Counted from the stretch's first letter, positions 1 to 9,134 are shown. The stretch is 64,000 nucleotides of DNA from Rhodopseudomonas_A palustris_F (GCF_000013745.1 NC_007925.1:2604001-2668000), one strand, 5' to 3'. Made by a program: numbers and translations. Notes: generated by a model not told the origin, from the letters alone.

Positions 1-348
1 AATTATCTTCCCATTGTGATCTTTATCATGGTCGCGGCGGGCTTGAGCGTGGCGATGCTCGTGGCGCCTTTCGTGGTCGCCTACCAGCAGCCGGACCCCG
101 AAAAATTGTCCGCTTATGAATGCGGGTTCACTGCTTTCGGGGACGCCCGGATGAAATTCGACGTCAGGTTCTACCTGGTGGCGATCCTGTTCATCATTTT
201 CGATCTCGAAGTTGCATTTCTGTTTCCCTGGGCGGTGGCGTTCGGGAAACTCGGGGCCACCGGATTCTGGTCGATGATGGTGTTTCTCGGTGTGCTGACC
301 GTCGGATTTGCCTACGAATGGAAGAAGGGCGCGTTGGAATGGGATTGA
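1..348 (+). CDS. nuoA: NADH-quinone oxidoreductase subunit A (5' end outside window)
   Basis: Small membrane subunit of proton-pumping complex I, sitting at the junction of the peripheral and membrane arms. The frame is open from base 1 and reads NYLPIVIFIM before the first in-window ATG, so the true start lies upstream. Family hallmarks are visible: a YECG motif in the matrix-side loop, the FDVRFYLVAILFIIFDLE segment with its acidic residues, and a short third helix ending in EWKKGALEWD. Three hydrophobic segments are expected and seen. The last codons overlap the start of nuoB by 10 bases, typical of translational coupling in a nuo operon. Identity is certain; only the N-terminus is missing. 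Confidence 0.97.
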   Translation, partial: NYLPIVIFIMVAAGLSVAMLVAPFVVAYQQPDPEKLSAYECGFTAFGDARMKFDVRFYLVAILFIIFDLEVAFLFPWAVAFGKLGATGFWSMMVFLGVLTVGFAYEWKKGALEWD

Positions 349-944
349 GCCCGAACGCCACGACTGCCGGGCCGCGATTGCCGCGGCCCCTGGTCGCGCC
401 GGCCGCGACCGGCATTCTCGATCCGCGCACCGGCCGTCCGGTCGGCGCCGACGACCGGTTTTTCCTCGAGGTCAACAACGAGCTCGCCGACAAGGGCTTC
501 TTCGTCGCCGCGACTGATGATCTGATCACCTGGGCGCGCACCGGCTCGCTGATGTGGATGACCTTCGGTCTGGCCTGCTGCGCGGTCGAGATGATGCAGA
601 TGTCGATGCCGCGCTACGACGCCGAACGGTTCGGCTTTGCGCCGCGCGCGTCTCCGCGGCAGTCCGACGTGATGATCGTCGCCGGCACGCTGACCAACAA
701 GATGGCGCCGGCGCTGCGCAAGGTCTACGACCAGATGCCGGAGCCGCGCTACGTGATCTCGATGGGATCCTGCGCCAATGGCGGCGGTTATTATCACTAC
801 TCCTACGCCGTGGTGCGGGGCTGCGATCGCATCGTGCCGATCGATATCTACGTGCCGGGCTGCCCTCCCACCGCGGAAGCGCTGCTGTACGGCGTGATGC
901 TGCTGCAAAAGAAGATCCGGCGCACCGGAACGATCGAACGCTGA
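339..944 (+). CDS. nuoB: NADH-quinone oxidoreductase subunit B
   Basis: Peripheral-arm subunit (PSST homologue) that holds iron-sulfur cluster N2, the last electron carrier before ubiquinone. The 201-residue product carries the expected cysteines: adjacent Cys80-Cys81 (GLACCAVE), Cys145 (SMGSCANGG) and Cys175 (VPGCPPT). The ATG at 339 lies within the end of nuoA; the longer upstream open frame is only a shadow of nuoA. The first 30 residues are Pro/Ala-rich and variable, as in alphaproteobacterial NuoB. The next gene is a non-canonical coiled-coil ORF rather than nuoC. Confidence 0.97.
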   Translation: MGLSPNATTAGPRLPRPLVAPAATGILDPRTGRPVGADDRFFLEVNNELADKGFFVAATDDLITWARTGSLMWMTFGLACCAVEMMQMSMPRYDAERFGFAPRASPRQSDVMIVAGTLTNKMAPALRKVYDQMPEPRYVISMGSCANGGGYYHYSYAVVRGCDRIVPIDIYVPGCPPTAEALLYGVMLLQKKIRRTGTIER

Positions 945-955
945 GGTCCTGAGCC

Positions 956-1186
956 ATGGCCGAACCTGAGGACATGATCATTCCGCTGCTGCGGGAAATG
1001 CGGAGCGAAGTGGCGGCGTTGCGCGATCATATGGATGCGCGGTTCGACGTTATGGAGAGCGCGCAGAAGAGCTTCAAGCACGCGCTCACGGCCGATACGC
1101 TCATGAGCAAGCTGATTACCGGCGAATTCGAGGAACGCATCGTGGCGCTGGAAAAGAAGGTTCGGGACTTGGAGAGCCAGAAGTGA
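956..1186 (+). CDS. Small coiled-coil protein between nuoB and nuoC
   Basis: A 76-residue charged protein I do not recognise. It starts MAEPEDMIIPLLREM and has a heptad-like pattern of hydrophobic residues almost throughout (LLREMRSEVAALRDHMD, then IVALEKKVRDLESQK at the end), so it should form one or two long amphipathic helices. No signal peptide, membrane segment or cysteine is present. It lies 11 bases after nuoB and its last bases overlap the GTG start of nuoC, so it is almost certainly translated with complex I. A second protein of the same style lies between nuoF and nuoG at 6802. A role as assembly or accessory factor is only inferred from position. Confidence 0.75.
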   Translation: MAEPEDMIIPLLREMRSEVAALRDHMDARFDVMESAQKSFKHALTADTLMSKLITGEFEERIVALEKKVRDLESQK

Positions 1187-1782
1187 CAGACCTCGCGGAA
1201 CTCGGCGAAACCATCAAGGCGGCGCTGCCGGCAGCGGTCAGCAACGCATCGATCGCGTTCGGCGAACTGACGCTGACCGTCGATGCCGCCAAGATCGTCG
1301 AGGTGGTGCGGTTTCTGCGCGACGATCCGCGCTGCCGTTTCATCAGCCCGATCGACGTCACCGCGGTCGACTATCCCGGCCGCGCCAATCGCTTCGACGT
1401 GGTCTGGCATTTCCTGTCGCCGTCGCTGAACACCCGGATCCGGCTGCGCGCCGAAGCCAGCGAAACCACCCAGGTGCCCTCGCTGATCGACCTGTTCCCC
1501 GGCGTCGACTGGTTCGAACGCGAGGCCTACGATCTTTACGGCGTGATCTTCACCGGCCACCCCGACATGCGGCGGATCCTCACCGACTACGGCTTCGACG
1601 GCCATCCGCTGCGCAAGGACTTTCCGCTCTCCGGCTTCGTCGAGGTGCGTTACGACGACGACGAGAAGCGGGTGGTGTACGAGCCGGTGCGGCTCAACCA
1701 GGAATTCCGCAAATTCGATTTCCTCTCGCCCTGGGAAGGCGCGGACTATCCGCTGCCCGGCGACGAGAAAAGAAGCGAATAG
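1183..1782 (+). CDS. nuoC: NADH-quinone oxidoreductase subunit C
   Basis: The 30-kDa-type peripheral subunit of complex I, which helps form the quinone-reducing module with NuoD. The 199-residue product contains the family signature ERE.YDLYGV.F..HPD.RRILTDYGF followed by GHPLRKDFPLSG. It is separate from NuoD, as in mitochondria and alphaproteobacteria, not fused as in Escherichia coli. The GTG start overlaps the stop of the coiled-coil gene (GTGA). Its stop codon lies in a 7-bp tandem repeat (see 1775-1859), so the last residues KRSE appear to be encoded partly by repeat sequence, suggesting that the original C-terminus was replaced when the neighbouring element arrived. Confidence 0.97.
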   Translation: MTDLAELGETIKAALPAAVSNASIAFGELTLTVDAAKIVEVVRFLRDDPRCRFISPIDVTAVDYPGRANRFDVVWHFLSPSLNTRIRLRAEASETTQVPSLIDLFPGVDWFEREAYDLYGVIFTGHPDMRRILTDYGFDGHPLRKDFPLSGFVEVRYDDDEKRVVYEPVRLNQEFRKFDFLSPWEGADYPLPGDEKRSE

Positions 1783-1859
1783 CGAGTGGCGAATAGCGAA
1801 TAGCAATAGCAGGGCATGATCGGAAAGCGGGACGAGTGGCGGATAGCGAGCGGCGAGCG
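1775..1859 (+). repeat. Tandem 7-bp repeats, left side of the S23 element
   Basis: Imperfect tandem heptamers of the type GCGAATA / GCGAGTG / GCGAGCG. One cluster runs from 1775 (gcgaata, gcgagtg, gcgaata, gcgaata, then a degenerate gcaata). A second runs from about 1834 to 1859 (gagtg, gcggata, gcgagcg, gcgagcg). The first unit supplies the nuoC stop codon. The same heptamer appears in inverted orientation after the next gene at 2254-2281, so the two arrays bracket the S23-family gene like termini. Confidence 0.8.
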
Positions 1860-1869
1860 GGAATGACGA

Positions 1870-2250
1870 TTGAGCGATCCATCGATCAATTCATATCGGG
1901 ACCTCAGGGTATGGCAGGACGCCATGACCTTGGCCGAGGCTTGCTATCGATTGACCAGGCAGTTTCCGCGCGACGAACTGTTCGGCCTGACATCGCAGAT
2001 CCGACGTGCGGCGGGCTCGGTGCCGGCCAATATCGCGGAAGGTCATGGTCGGGAGCACACCGGCAGCTTCGTGCAGCATTTGCGCATCGCGCAGGGCTCC
2101 TTGAAGGAACTCGAAACCCATCTGCTGCTGGCGCAGCGGGTTTCAATTGCGCAGGCCGATGTGCAGCCGGTTCTCCTTCAATGCGAAAGCCTGGGCAAAA
2201 TGATCCGCGCCTTGATCCGGTCGCTTCAGCAGAGGGCGTCGCCGCAGTGA
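1870..2250 (+). CDS. Four-helix bundle protein, S23 / 23S-rRNA IVS-protein family
   Basis: A 126-residue protein with the hallmarks of the S23 (intervening-sequence protein) family: SYRDLRVWQDAM near the N-terminus, FPRDELFGLTSQIRRAAGSVPANIAEG in the middle, and FVQHLRIAQGSLKELETHL later, giving four amphipathic helices. Family members were first found in insertions within 23S rRNA genes; the Avd accessory protein of diversity-generating retroelements has the same fold. No enzymatic activity is established. The start is TTG at 1870: an in-frame stop lies two codons upstream and no ATG is available. It is inserted between nuoC and nuoD and is flanked by inverted heptamer arrays, so it looks like cargo of a small mobile element rather than a complex I gene. 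Confidence 0.85.
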   Translation: MSDPSINSYRDLRVWQDAMTLAEACYRLTRQFPRDELFGLTSQIRRAAGSVPANIAEGHGREHTGSFVQHLRIAQGSLKELETHLLLAQRVSIAQADVQPVLLQCESLGKMIRALIRSLQQRASPQ

Positions 2251-2253
2251 TTC

Positions 2254-2281
2254 CATTCGCCATTCGCCATTCGCTACTCGC
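2254..2281 (-). repeat. Tandem 7-bp repeats, right side of the S23 element
   Basis: Three copies of CATTCGC in a row (2254-2274) followed by TACTCGC. Read on the minus strand these are GCGAATG and GCGAGTA, the same heptamer family as at 1775-1859 but in opposite orientation. They start just after the S23 gene stop and end about 20 bases before the nuoD ribosome binding site. Confidence 0.8.
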
Positions 2282-2316
2282 TCGCGCGCCGTCGGCGCCT
2301 GCGGAGGTCGCACACC

Positions 2317-3507
2317 ATGCCTGAAGGCGCGCTTCGCAACTTCACCATCAATTTCGGACCGCAGCATCCGGCGGCGCATGGCGTGCTGCGGCTGGTGCTG
2401 GAGCTCGACGGCGAGATCGTCGAGCGGGTCGATCCGCATATCGGGCTGTTGCATCGCGGCACCGAGAAGCTGATCGAGGCCAAGACCTATCTGCAGGCGA
2501 TCCCGTATTTCGATCGGCTCGATTACGTCGCGCCGATGAATCAGGAGCACGCCTTCTGCCTCGCCGCCGAGAAGCTGTTGGACATCGCGGTGCCGCGCCG
2601 CGCCCAATTGATCCGGGTGCTGTATTGCGAGATCGGCCGCATCCTGTCGCATCTGCTCAACGTCACCACGCAGGCGATGGACGTCGGCGCGCTGACCCCG
2701 CCGCTGTGGGGCTTTGAAGAGCGCGAAAAGCTGATGATGTTTTACGAGCGCGCCTCCGGCAGCCGGATGCACGCGGCGTATTTCCGCGTCGGCGGCGTGC
2801 ACCAGGACCTGCCGCCGAAGCTGGTCGACGACATCGAGGCGTGGTGCGTCGCGTTTCCGCAAGTCATCGACGATCTCGATCGGCTGCTCACCGGCAACCG
2901 GATCTTCAAGCAGCGCAACGTCGATATCGGCGTGGTGACGCTGGCGCAGGCCTGGGAGTGGGGCTTTTCCGGCGTCATGGTGCGCGGCTCCGGCGCCGCC
3001 TGGGATTTGCGCAAGTCGCAGCCCTATGAGTGCTACGCCGAGCTGGAATTCGACATTCCGATCGGCAAGAACGGCGACTGCTACGACCGTTATTGCATCC
3101 GCATGGAGGAGATGCGGCAGTCGGTGCGGATCATGCAGCAGTGCATCGCCAAGCTGCGCGCGCCGGACGGCGGCGGCCCGGTCGCGGTCCAGGACAACAA
3201 GATTTTCCCGCCGCGTCGCGGCGAGATGAAGCGCTCGATGGAATCGCTGATCCATCACTTCAAGCTTTATACCGAGGGCTTCCGCGTGCCCGCCGGCGAA
3301 GTCTACGTCGCGGTCGAGGCGCCGAAAGGCGAATTCGGCGTGTTCCTGGTCTCCGACGGTAGCAACAAACCCTATAAGTGCAAGATCCGCGCGCCGGGCT
3401 TCGCGCATCTGCAGGCGATGGACTTTATCTCGCGCGGCCATCTGTTGGCCGACGTCTCGGCGATCCTGGGCTCGCTCGACATCGTGTTCGGCGAGGTCGA
3501 TCGGTGA
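2317..3507 (+). CDS. nuoD: NADH-quinone oxidoreductase subunit D
   Basis: The 49-kDa-type subunit of complex I, descended from NiFe-hydrogenase large subunits, which with NuoB forms the ubiquinone site. The 396-residue product has FGPQHPAAHGVLR, HIGLLHRGTEKLIE and the conserved YFDRLDYVAPMNQEHAF region, and ends in SLDIVFGEVDR. A GGAGG sequence lies about eight bases before the ATG. Its stop overlaps the GTG of a methyltransferase gene (GTGA), so the two are coupled. Length is normal for an alphaproteobacterial NuoD. Confidence 0.97.
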   Translation: MPEGALRNFTINFGPQHPAAHGVLRLVLELDGEIVERVDPHIGLLHRGTEKLIEAKTYLQAIPYFDRLDYVAPMNQEHAFCLAAEKLLDIAVPRRAQLIRVLYCEIGRILSHLLNVTTQAMDVGALTPPLWGFEEREKLMMFYERASGSRMHAAYFRVGGVHQDLPPKLVDDIEAWCVAFPQVIDDLDRLLTGNRIFKQRNVDIGVVTLAQAWEWGFSGVMVRGSGAAWDLRKSQPYECYAELEFDIPIGKNGDCYDRYCIRMEEMRQSVRIMQQCIAKLRAPDGGGPVAVQDNKIFPPRRGEMKRSMESLIHHFKLYTEGFRVPAGEVYVAVEAPKGEFGVFLVSDGSNKPYKCKIRAPGFAHLQAMDFISRGHLLADVSAILGSLDIVFGEVDR

Positions 3508-4469
3508 TCGCGCAGCCGCCCATCCAGTTCGACCGCGCAACCGGAGTTCTCGAAGGCGCCAACGCCTGGGAACGGCTGGCCGCAGGCGCGCTGTGGGCCG
3601 GCACCAAGGTGTCCTCGACCTTCTCGTATCGCGGCTACAATCGCTGCGCCAATCTGTTGCGCAAGGCGTTGCCGCAGCGCGACATCGCGATCCGGCTCAA
3701 TCCGGATGCGGTGTTCGCGTTTCCTTACGGCGACGGTTATTGGAGCAAGCTGCTCGATCGCTCGTTCCACTACGAAAACGAGATCGAACTGCTGTTTCGC
3801 GGCTGCGTCGATGTCGACTACGTCATGGTCGATTGCGGCGCCAATTACGGCTACTGGTCGGTGCTGGCCTCCAGCGCGCCGTTCGGGGCGCACCAGGTGA
3901 TCGCGATCGAGCCGTCGTCGGTGAATTTCGCCAGGCTCGCCGACAACGCGCGCCTCAACGGCGATCGCTTCGCGATTCTCAATTGCGCGATCGGCGCGGT
4001 GCCGGGCACCGCGTGGCTGTCCGGCACCAAGCACGAGGCGTTCAGCATCGTTGGTGATTCCGCTGCCGGCGGCGAGCAGGTTCAGGTGGTGTCGCTCGAC
4101 AGCCTGCTCGAGCAGGGCAAGCTGCCCGCGGGCGGCAAGTACATCGTCAAGCTCGACGTCGAAGGCGTCGAGATCGAAGCCATCAAGGGCGGTCGGAGCT
4201 TGCTGCAAGGCGACGCCATGATCCTGTGCGAGGAACACGGCAGCGACGCCAACCACACGGTGTCGCGCTTTATTCTGACCCAGACCGCCCTGAAGCTGTA
4301 TGTCTACGATCCGACCACGGGACGTTTCGAAGCCGTCGACAGTTTCGCGATCCTCGACCGGATCAAGGTCGCATCGAATGTCGGATACAACGTGTTCGGC
4401 ACCGCCAGCCCGTTCTGGGACGAGCGCATCAACAGCCTGAATGCCAACGCCTCGCGGCGGGTTCAATGA
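3504..4469 (+). CDS. FkbM-family SAM-dependent methyltransferase
   Basis: A 321-residue protein with the Rossmann methyltransferase core of the FkbM family: SAM-binding motif VMVDCGANYGYWS near residue 110, acidic motif VIAIEPSS about 20 residues on, and the family motif YIVKLDVEGVEIEAIKGG near residue 215. FkbM enzymes usually O-methylate sugars or secondary metabolites. The GTG at 3504 overlaps the nuoD stop; longer upstream readings only shadow nuoD. It lies between nuoD and nuoE and must be co-transcribed with complex I. In animals the NuoD homologue is arginine-methylated by NDUFAF7, but that is a different family, so a role on complex I is only a guess; glycan methylation is equally possible. 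Confidence 0.88.
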   Translation: MIAQPPIQFDRATGVLEGANAWERLAAGALWAGTKVSSTFSYRGYNRCANLLRKALPQRDIAIRLNPDAVFAFPYGDGYWSKLLDRSFHYENEIELLFRGCVDVDYVMVDCGANYGYWSVLASSAPFGAHQVIAIEPSSVNFARLADNARLNGDRFAILNCAIGAVPGTAWLSGTKHEAFSIVGDSAAGGEQVQVVSLDSLLEQGKLPAGGKYIVKLDVEGVEIEAIKGGRSLLQGDAMILCEEHGSDANHTVSRFILTQTALKLYVYDPTTGRFEAVDSFAILDRIKVASNVGYNVFGTASPFWDERINSLNANASRRVQ

Positions 4470-4482
4470 GAGACTTAAGATA

Positions 4483-5238
4483 ATGGCCGTCCGTCGTTTG
4501 GCACCCAAGGAATTGCAGCCCGAGAGCTTCGCCTTCACCGAGGAGAATCTCGCATGGGCGCAGCGCGAGATCGCGAAATACCCGCCGGGCCGGCAGGCCT
4601 CCGCGGTGATCGCGATCATGTGGCGGGCGCACGAACAACTCGGCGGCTGGATCACCGAAGCCGCGATCCGCGCGGTCGCCGATCTGTTGCAGATGCCGCA
4701 TATCCGCGCGCTGGAGATCGCCACCTTCTACACGATGTTTCAGCTGCAGCCGGTCGGCAAGAAGGCCCACGTCCAGGTCTGCGGCACCACGCCGTGCCGA
4801 TTGCGCGGCGCCGAGGACATCATCAAGGTCTGCAAGAACCGGATCCACCACGAGCCGTTTCATCTGTCGGCCGACGGCAATTTCAGCTGGGAAGAGGTCG
4901 AGTGCCTCGGCTCCTGCGTCAACGCCCCGATGGTGATGATCACCAAGGACACCTACGAGGATCTGACGCCGGAAAGTTTCGGTAAGGTGCTGGATGGTTT
5001 TGCCAGCGGCAACTTCCCGACCCCGGGTCCGCAGAATGGCCGACAGTTCGCCGCGCCCGAAGGCGGCCCGCGCGTGCTGAAGTCGGTCGGCGCGCCGGAC
5101 ACTGACCCGGACCACGGCGCGGTGCCGCACCCGGTGCTGACCGACGCCGAGGCCAAGAAACCGGGCGAGGCGGCCAACGTTCAGGAACGTCCGTCGCCGA
5201 AGCCGCCGGCGGACGACGCCACCCGGAAGGATCGATGA
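4483..5238 (+). CDS. nuoE: NADH-quinone oxidoreductase subunit E
   Basis: The 24-kDa-type subunit with a thioredoxin-like fold holding [2Fe-2S] cluster N1a in the NADH-dehydrogenase module. Conserved ligands are visible in CGTTPC and ECLGSC, the latter followed by VNAPMV. The ATG at 4483 (MAVRRLAPKELQ) gives 251 residues. The catalytic domain ends near residue 165; a tail of about 80 residues follows that is rich in Pro, Lys, Ala and Asp and looks disordered, longer than in E. coli NuoE. The stop overlaps a further possible start (ATGATGA) of the small membrane protein that follows. Confidence 0.96.
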   Translation: MAVRRLAPKELQPESFAFTEENLAWAQREIAKYPPGRQASAVIAIMWRAHEQLGGWITEAAIRAVADLLQMPHIRALEIATFYTMFQLQPVGKKAHVQVCGTTPCRLRGAEDIIKVCKNRIHHEPFHLSADGNFSWEEVECLGSCVNAPMVMITKDTYEDLTPESFGKVLDGFASGNFPTPGPQNGRQFAAPEGGPRVLKSVGAPDTDPDHGAVPHPVLTDAEAKKPGEAANVQERPSPKPPADDATRKDR

Positions 5239-5288
5239 TGACCGACCGCGGCGTTCCGGGTTCGGCGGTATCCAAGGGAGTTGGGCCG

Positions 5289-5453
5289 ATGCAACATCTG
5301 CGTTATATAATGCTGCACGCGGTGACCGCTGCGGTGTTCATCTTCCTGCTGCAGCACTACGCGCTGAGCGCGTCGCTGGAATCCAGCCTGGTGTGGGCGT
5401 TGACCTTCGGCGGCTGCGCCGCGGGCCTCGCTTACATGCAAGCCAATCGTTGA
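5289..5453 (+). CDS. Small two-span membrane protein between nuoE and nuoF
   Basis: A 54-residue protein starting MQHLRYIMLHAVTAAVF with two hydrophobic stretches, roughly residues 5-24 and 31-50, separated by a short polar turn; both ends are short. I do not recognise a family. I prefer the ATG at 5289 because it has a strong AAGGGAG site eight bases upstream; an earlier in-frame ATG at 5235 overlaps the nuoE stop but adds an unremarkable 18-residue leader. It is sandwiched between nuoE and nuoF with 18 bases to the latter, so it is expressed with complex I. A role as accessory subunit is inferred only from position. Confidence 0.7.
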   Translation: MQHLRYIMLHAVTAAVFIFLLQHYALSASLESSLVWALTFGGCAAGLAYMQANR

Positions 5454-5471
5454 TCGGGGAAGCGCCTAGCC

Positions 5472-6797
<1,326 letters not shown>

Positions 6798-6801
6798 GGC
6801 G

Positions 6802-7011
6802 ATGGCCGACGAACCCGACAATCTTGTGCTGGTCTATCTGCGGCGGCTCGATGAAAAGCTCGATCGCGTTTTAGATGACGCGCATGACCTTAAAGTCCGC
6901 ATGACGGCGGTCGAGGAAAGCATTGCAGGCGTCAATCGCCGGCTCGACCGTCTGGAATGGCGCGTGGACCGGATCGAGCGACGGCTCGAACTGACGGATC
7001 AGGCGCACTGA
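6802..7011 (+). CDS. Small coiled-coil protein between nuoF and nuoG
   Basis: A 69-residue, strongly charged protein of continuous helical character: LVYLRRLDEKLDRVLDDAHD, then MTAVEESIAGVNRRLDRLEW and RVDRIERRLEL. Hydrophobic residues recur at three/four spacing, as in a parallel or trimeric coiled coil. No known domain. It begins four bases after nuoF, precedes nuoG closely, and starts MADEPDN, close to the MAEPEDM of the coiled-coil protein at 956. The two may be paralogues or just similar in composition; the alignable identity is short. Function unknown. Confidence 0.72.
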   Translation: MADEPDNLVLVYLRRLDEKLDRVLDDAHDLKVRMTAVEESIAGVNRRLDRLEWRVDRIERRLELTDQAH

Positions 7012-7048
7012 CGAGTTTTTGGCGAATATTGAGAGCGACCGTAACCAA

Positions 7049-9127
7049 ATGATCAAGCTCATCGTCGACGGCAAGGAAATCGAGGTCCCGCCGGAGTACA
7101 CGCTGATGCAGGCCTGCGAGGCCGCCGGCGCGGAAATTCCGCGGTTCTGCTATCACGAGCGGCTGTCGATCGCCGGCAATTGCCGGATGTGTCTGGTCGA
7201 GGTGAAGGGCACGCCGAAGCCGGTGGCGAGCTGCGCCTGGGGCGTGCGCGACTGCCGGCCGGGTCCCAAGGGCGAGCCGCCGGAAATCTCCACCCGCTCG
7301 CCGATGGTGAAGAAGGCCCGCGAAGGCGTGATGGAATTCCTGCTGATCAACCATCCGTTGGATTGTCCGATCTGCGACCAGGGCGGCGAGTGCGACCTGC
7401 AGGACCAGGCGATGGGCTACGGCGTCGACACCAGCCGGTTCGCCGAGAACAAGCGCGCGGTCGAGGACAAGTATCTCGGCGTGCTGGTCAAGACCTCGAT
7501 GAACCGCTGCATCCAGTGCACCCGCTGCGTGCGTTTCGCCGCCGAAGTCTGCGGCCTGCCGGAGATGGGCGCGATCGGCCGCGGCGAGGACGTCGAGATC
7601 ACCACCTATCTGGAAAGCGCGCTGACCTCGGAGCTGCAGGGCAATCTGGTCGACATCTGCCCGGTCGGTGCCTTGACGTCGAAGCCCTATGCGTTCGCGG
7701 CGCGACCCTGGGAACTCGGCAAGACCCAGTCGATCGACGTGATGGACGCGGTCGGCTCGGCGATCCGGGTCGATACGAGGGGCCGCGAAGTGATGCGGAT
7801 CCTGCCGCGCGTCAACGAGGCGGTGAACGAGGAGTGGATCTCCGACAAGACCCGCCACATCGTCGATGGCCTGCGCGCCCAGCGGCTCGACCGGCCCTAT
7901 GTGAGGGAGAATGGCAAGCTGCGCGCGGCGAGCTGGTCGGAAGCGTTTGCGGCGATCGCCGCCAAGCTCAAGGACGTCAAGGGCAAGCGGATCGGCGCGA
8001 TCGCCGGCGACCTCGCCGCGGTCGAAGAGATGTTCGCGCTGAAGGACCTGCTGACCCGGCTCGGCTCGGCCAATCTCGCAACCGAGGCCACCCACGCCTT
8101 CGACCCGAGCCTTGGTCGCGCCTCCTACATCTTCAACCCGACCATCGCCGGCATCGAGCAGGCCGATGCGCTGTTGATCATCGGCTGCAACCCGCGCAGG
8201 GAAGCCGCGGTGCTGAACGCCCGGATCCGCAAGCGCTGGCGCACCGGCCAGTTGAAGATCGCCGTGATCGGCGATCACGCCGAGCTGACCTACAAATACG
8301 ACTACCTCGGAGCCGGCGTGGATACGTTGAGCGAGTTGGCCGCCGGCAAACAGTCGTTCGCCGAGGTGCTGAAGGGCGCCAACAACCCGATCGTGCTGGT
8401 CGGCGCCGGCGTCACCGCGCGCTCCGACGGCGCGGCGCTGCTGGCGATGGCCGCGAAGCTTGCGAACGATATCGGTGCGGTCAAGGACGGCTGGAACGGC
8501 TTTGCGGTCTTGCACAGTGCGGCCTCCAGCGTCGGCGCGCTCGACATCGGCTTTGCGCCGGGCGAGGGCGGGCTGACTGCGGCGCAGATGGCCGCAGAAG
8601 GCGCGCTCGACGTGGTGTTTTCGCTCGGCGCCGACGAGATCAAGCTGCCGGCCGATGCCTTCGTGGTCTATATCGGCACCCACGGCGACCGCGGCGCGCA
8701 TCGCGCCGACGTCATCCTGCCGGGTGCCGCCTACACCGAGAAGTCTGCGATCTACGTCAACACCGAAGGCCGAGTGCAGATCACCGGCCGCGCGGCGTTT
8801 CCGCCGGGTGAGGCGCGCGAGGACTGGGCGATCGTTCGTGCCTTGTCCGACGCGCTCGGCGCCACGCTGCCGTATGATTCCCTTGGCGCGCTGCGCAAGG
8901 CGCTGACTGAAAAGGTGCCGCATCTGTTGCGGATCGATCAGATCGCCCCGGCGGATCCGGCGGCGCTCGCCGTGCTCGCGCGGCGCGGCGGCGGCGCGGT
9001 CGGCAAGGCGCCGCTGCTGTCGCCGATCGGCGACTTCTACCTGACCAACCCGATCGCCCGCGCTTCGGCGGTGATGGCGGAATGTTCGCGCGTGGCCTCC
9101 GGCCAGATCTTGACCGCGGCGGAGTGA
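7049..9127 (+). CDS. nuoG: NADH-quinone oxidoreductase subunit G
   Basis: The 75-kDa-type subunit, a chain of iron-sulfur clusters (N1b, N4, N5) relaying electrons from NuoF towards NuoB. From the ATG at 7049 the 692-residue product begins MIKLIVDGKEIEVP, as family members do. Ligands are visible: CYHERLSIAGNCRMC for N1b, HPLDCPICDQGGEC for N5, and CIQCTRCVRF with a later DICPVGALTSK for N4. The C-terminal two thirds are molybdopterin-oxidoreductase-like without the cofactor cysteine. A TTG at 7019 is an alternative start that would add ten residues. The nuoG-nuoN half of the cluster has no inserted genes. Confidence 0.96.
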   Translation: MIKLIVDGKEIEVPPEYTLMQACEAAGAEIPRFCYHERLSIAGNCRMCLVEVKGTPKPVASCAWGVRDCRPGPKGEPPEISTRSPMVKKAREGVMEFLLINHPLDCPICDQGGECDLQDQAMGYGVDTSRFAENKRAVEDKYLGVLVKTSMNRCIQCTRCVRFAAEVCGLPEMGAIGRGEDVEITTYLESALTSELQGNLVDICPVGALTSKPYAFAARPWELGKTQSIDVMDAVGSAIRVDTRGREVMRILPRVNEAVNEEWISDKTRHIVDGLRAQRLDRPYVRENGKLRAASWSEAFAAIAAKLKDVKGKRIGAIAGDLAAVEEMFALKDLLTRLGSANLATEATHAFDPSLGRASYIFNPTIAGIEQADALLIIGCNPRREAAVLNARIRKRWRTGQLKIAVIGDHAELTYKYDYLGAGVDTLSELAAGKQSFAEVLKGANNPIVLVGAGVTARSDGAALLAMAAKLANDIGAVKDGWNGFAVLHSAASSVGALDIGFAPGEGGLTAAQMAAEGALDVVFSLGADEIKLPADAFVVYIGTHGDRGAHRADVILPGAAYTEKSAIYVNTEGRVQITGRAAFPPGEAREDWAIVRALSDALGATLPYDSLGALRKALTEKVPHLLRIDQIAPADPAALAVLARRGGGAVGKAPLLSPIGDFYLTNPIARASAVMAECSRVASGQILTAAE

Positions 9128-9134
9128 GCGACTG

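Noticed and set aside
120..338. Long 5' extension of nuoB overlapping nuoA
   Set aside because: The residues before 339 are only nuoA read in another frame; nuoB homologues start near the ATG at 339.
194..908. Minus-strand open frames opposite nuoA/nuoB
   Set aside because: They mirror the codon pattern of real genes in high-GC DNA, are Arg/Ala-rich and resemble no protein family.
1863..1905. ATG at 1863 as start of the S23 gene
   Set aside because: It is in a different frame from the S23 protein and an in-frame stop precedes the TTG at 1870.
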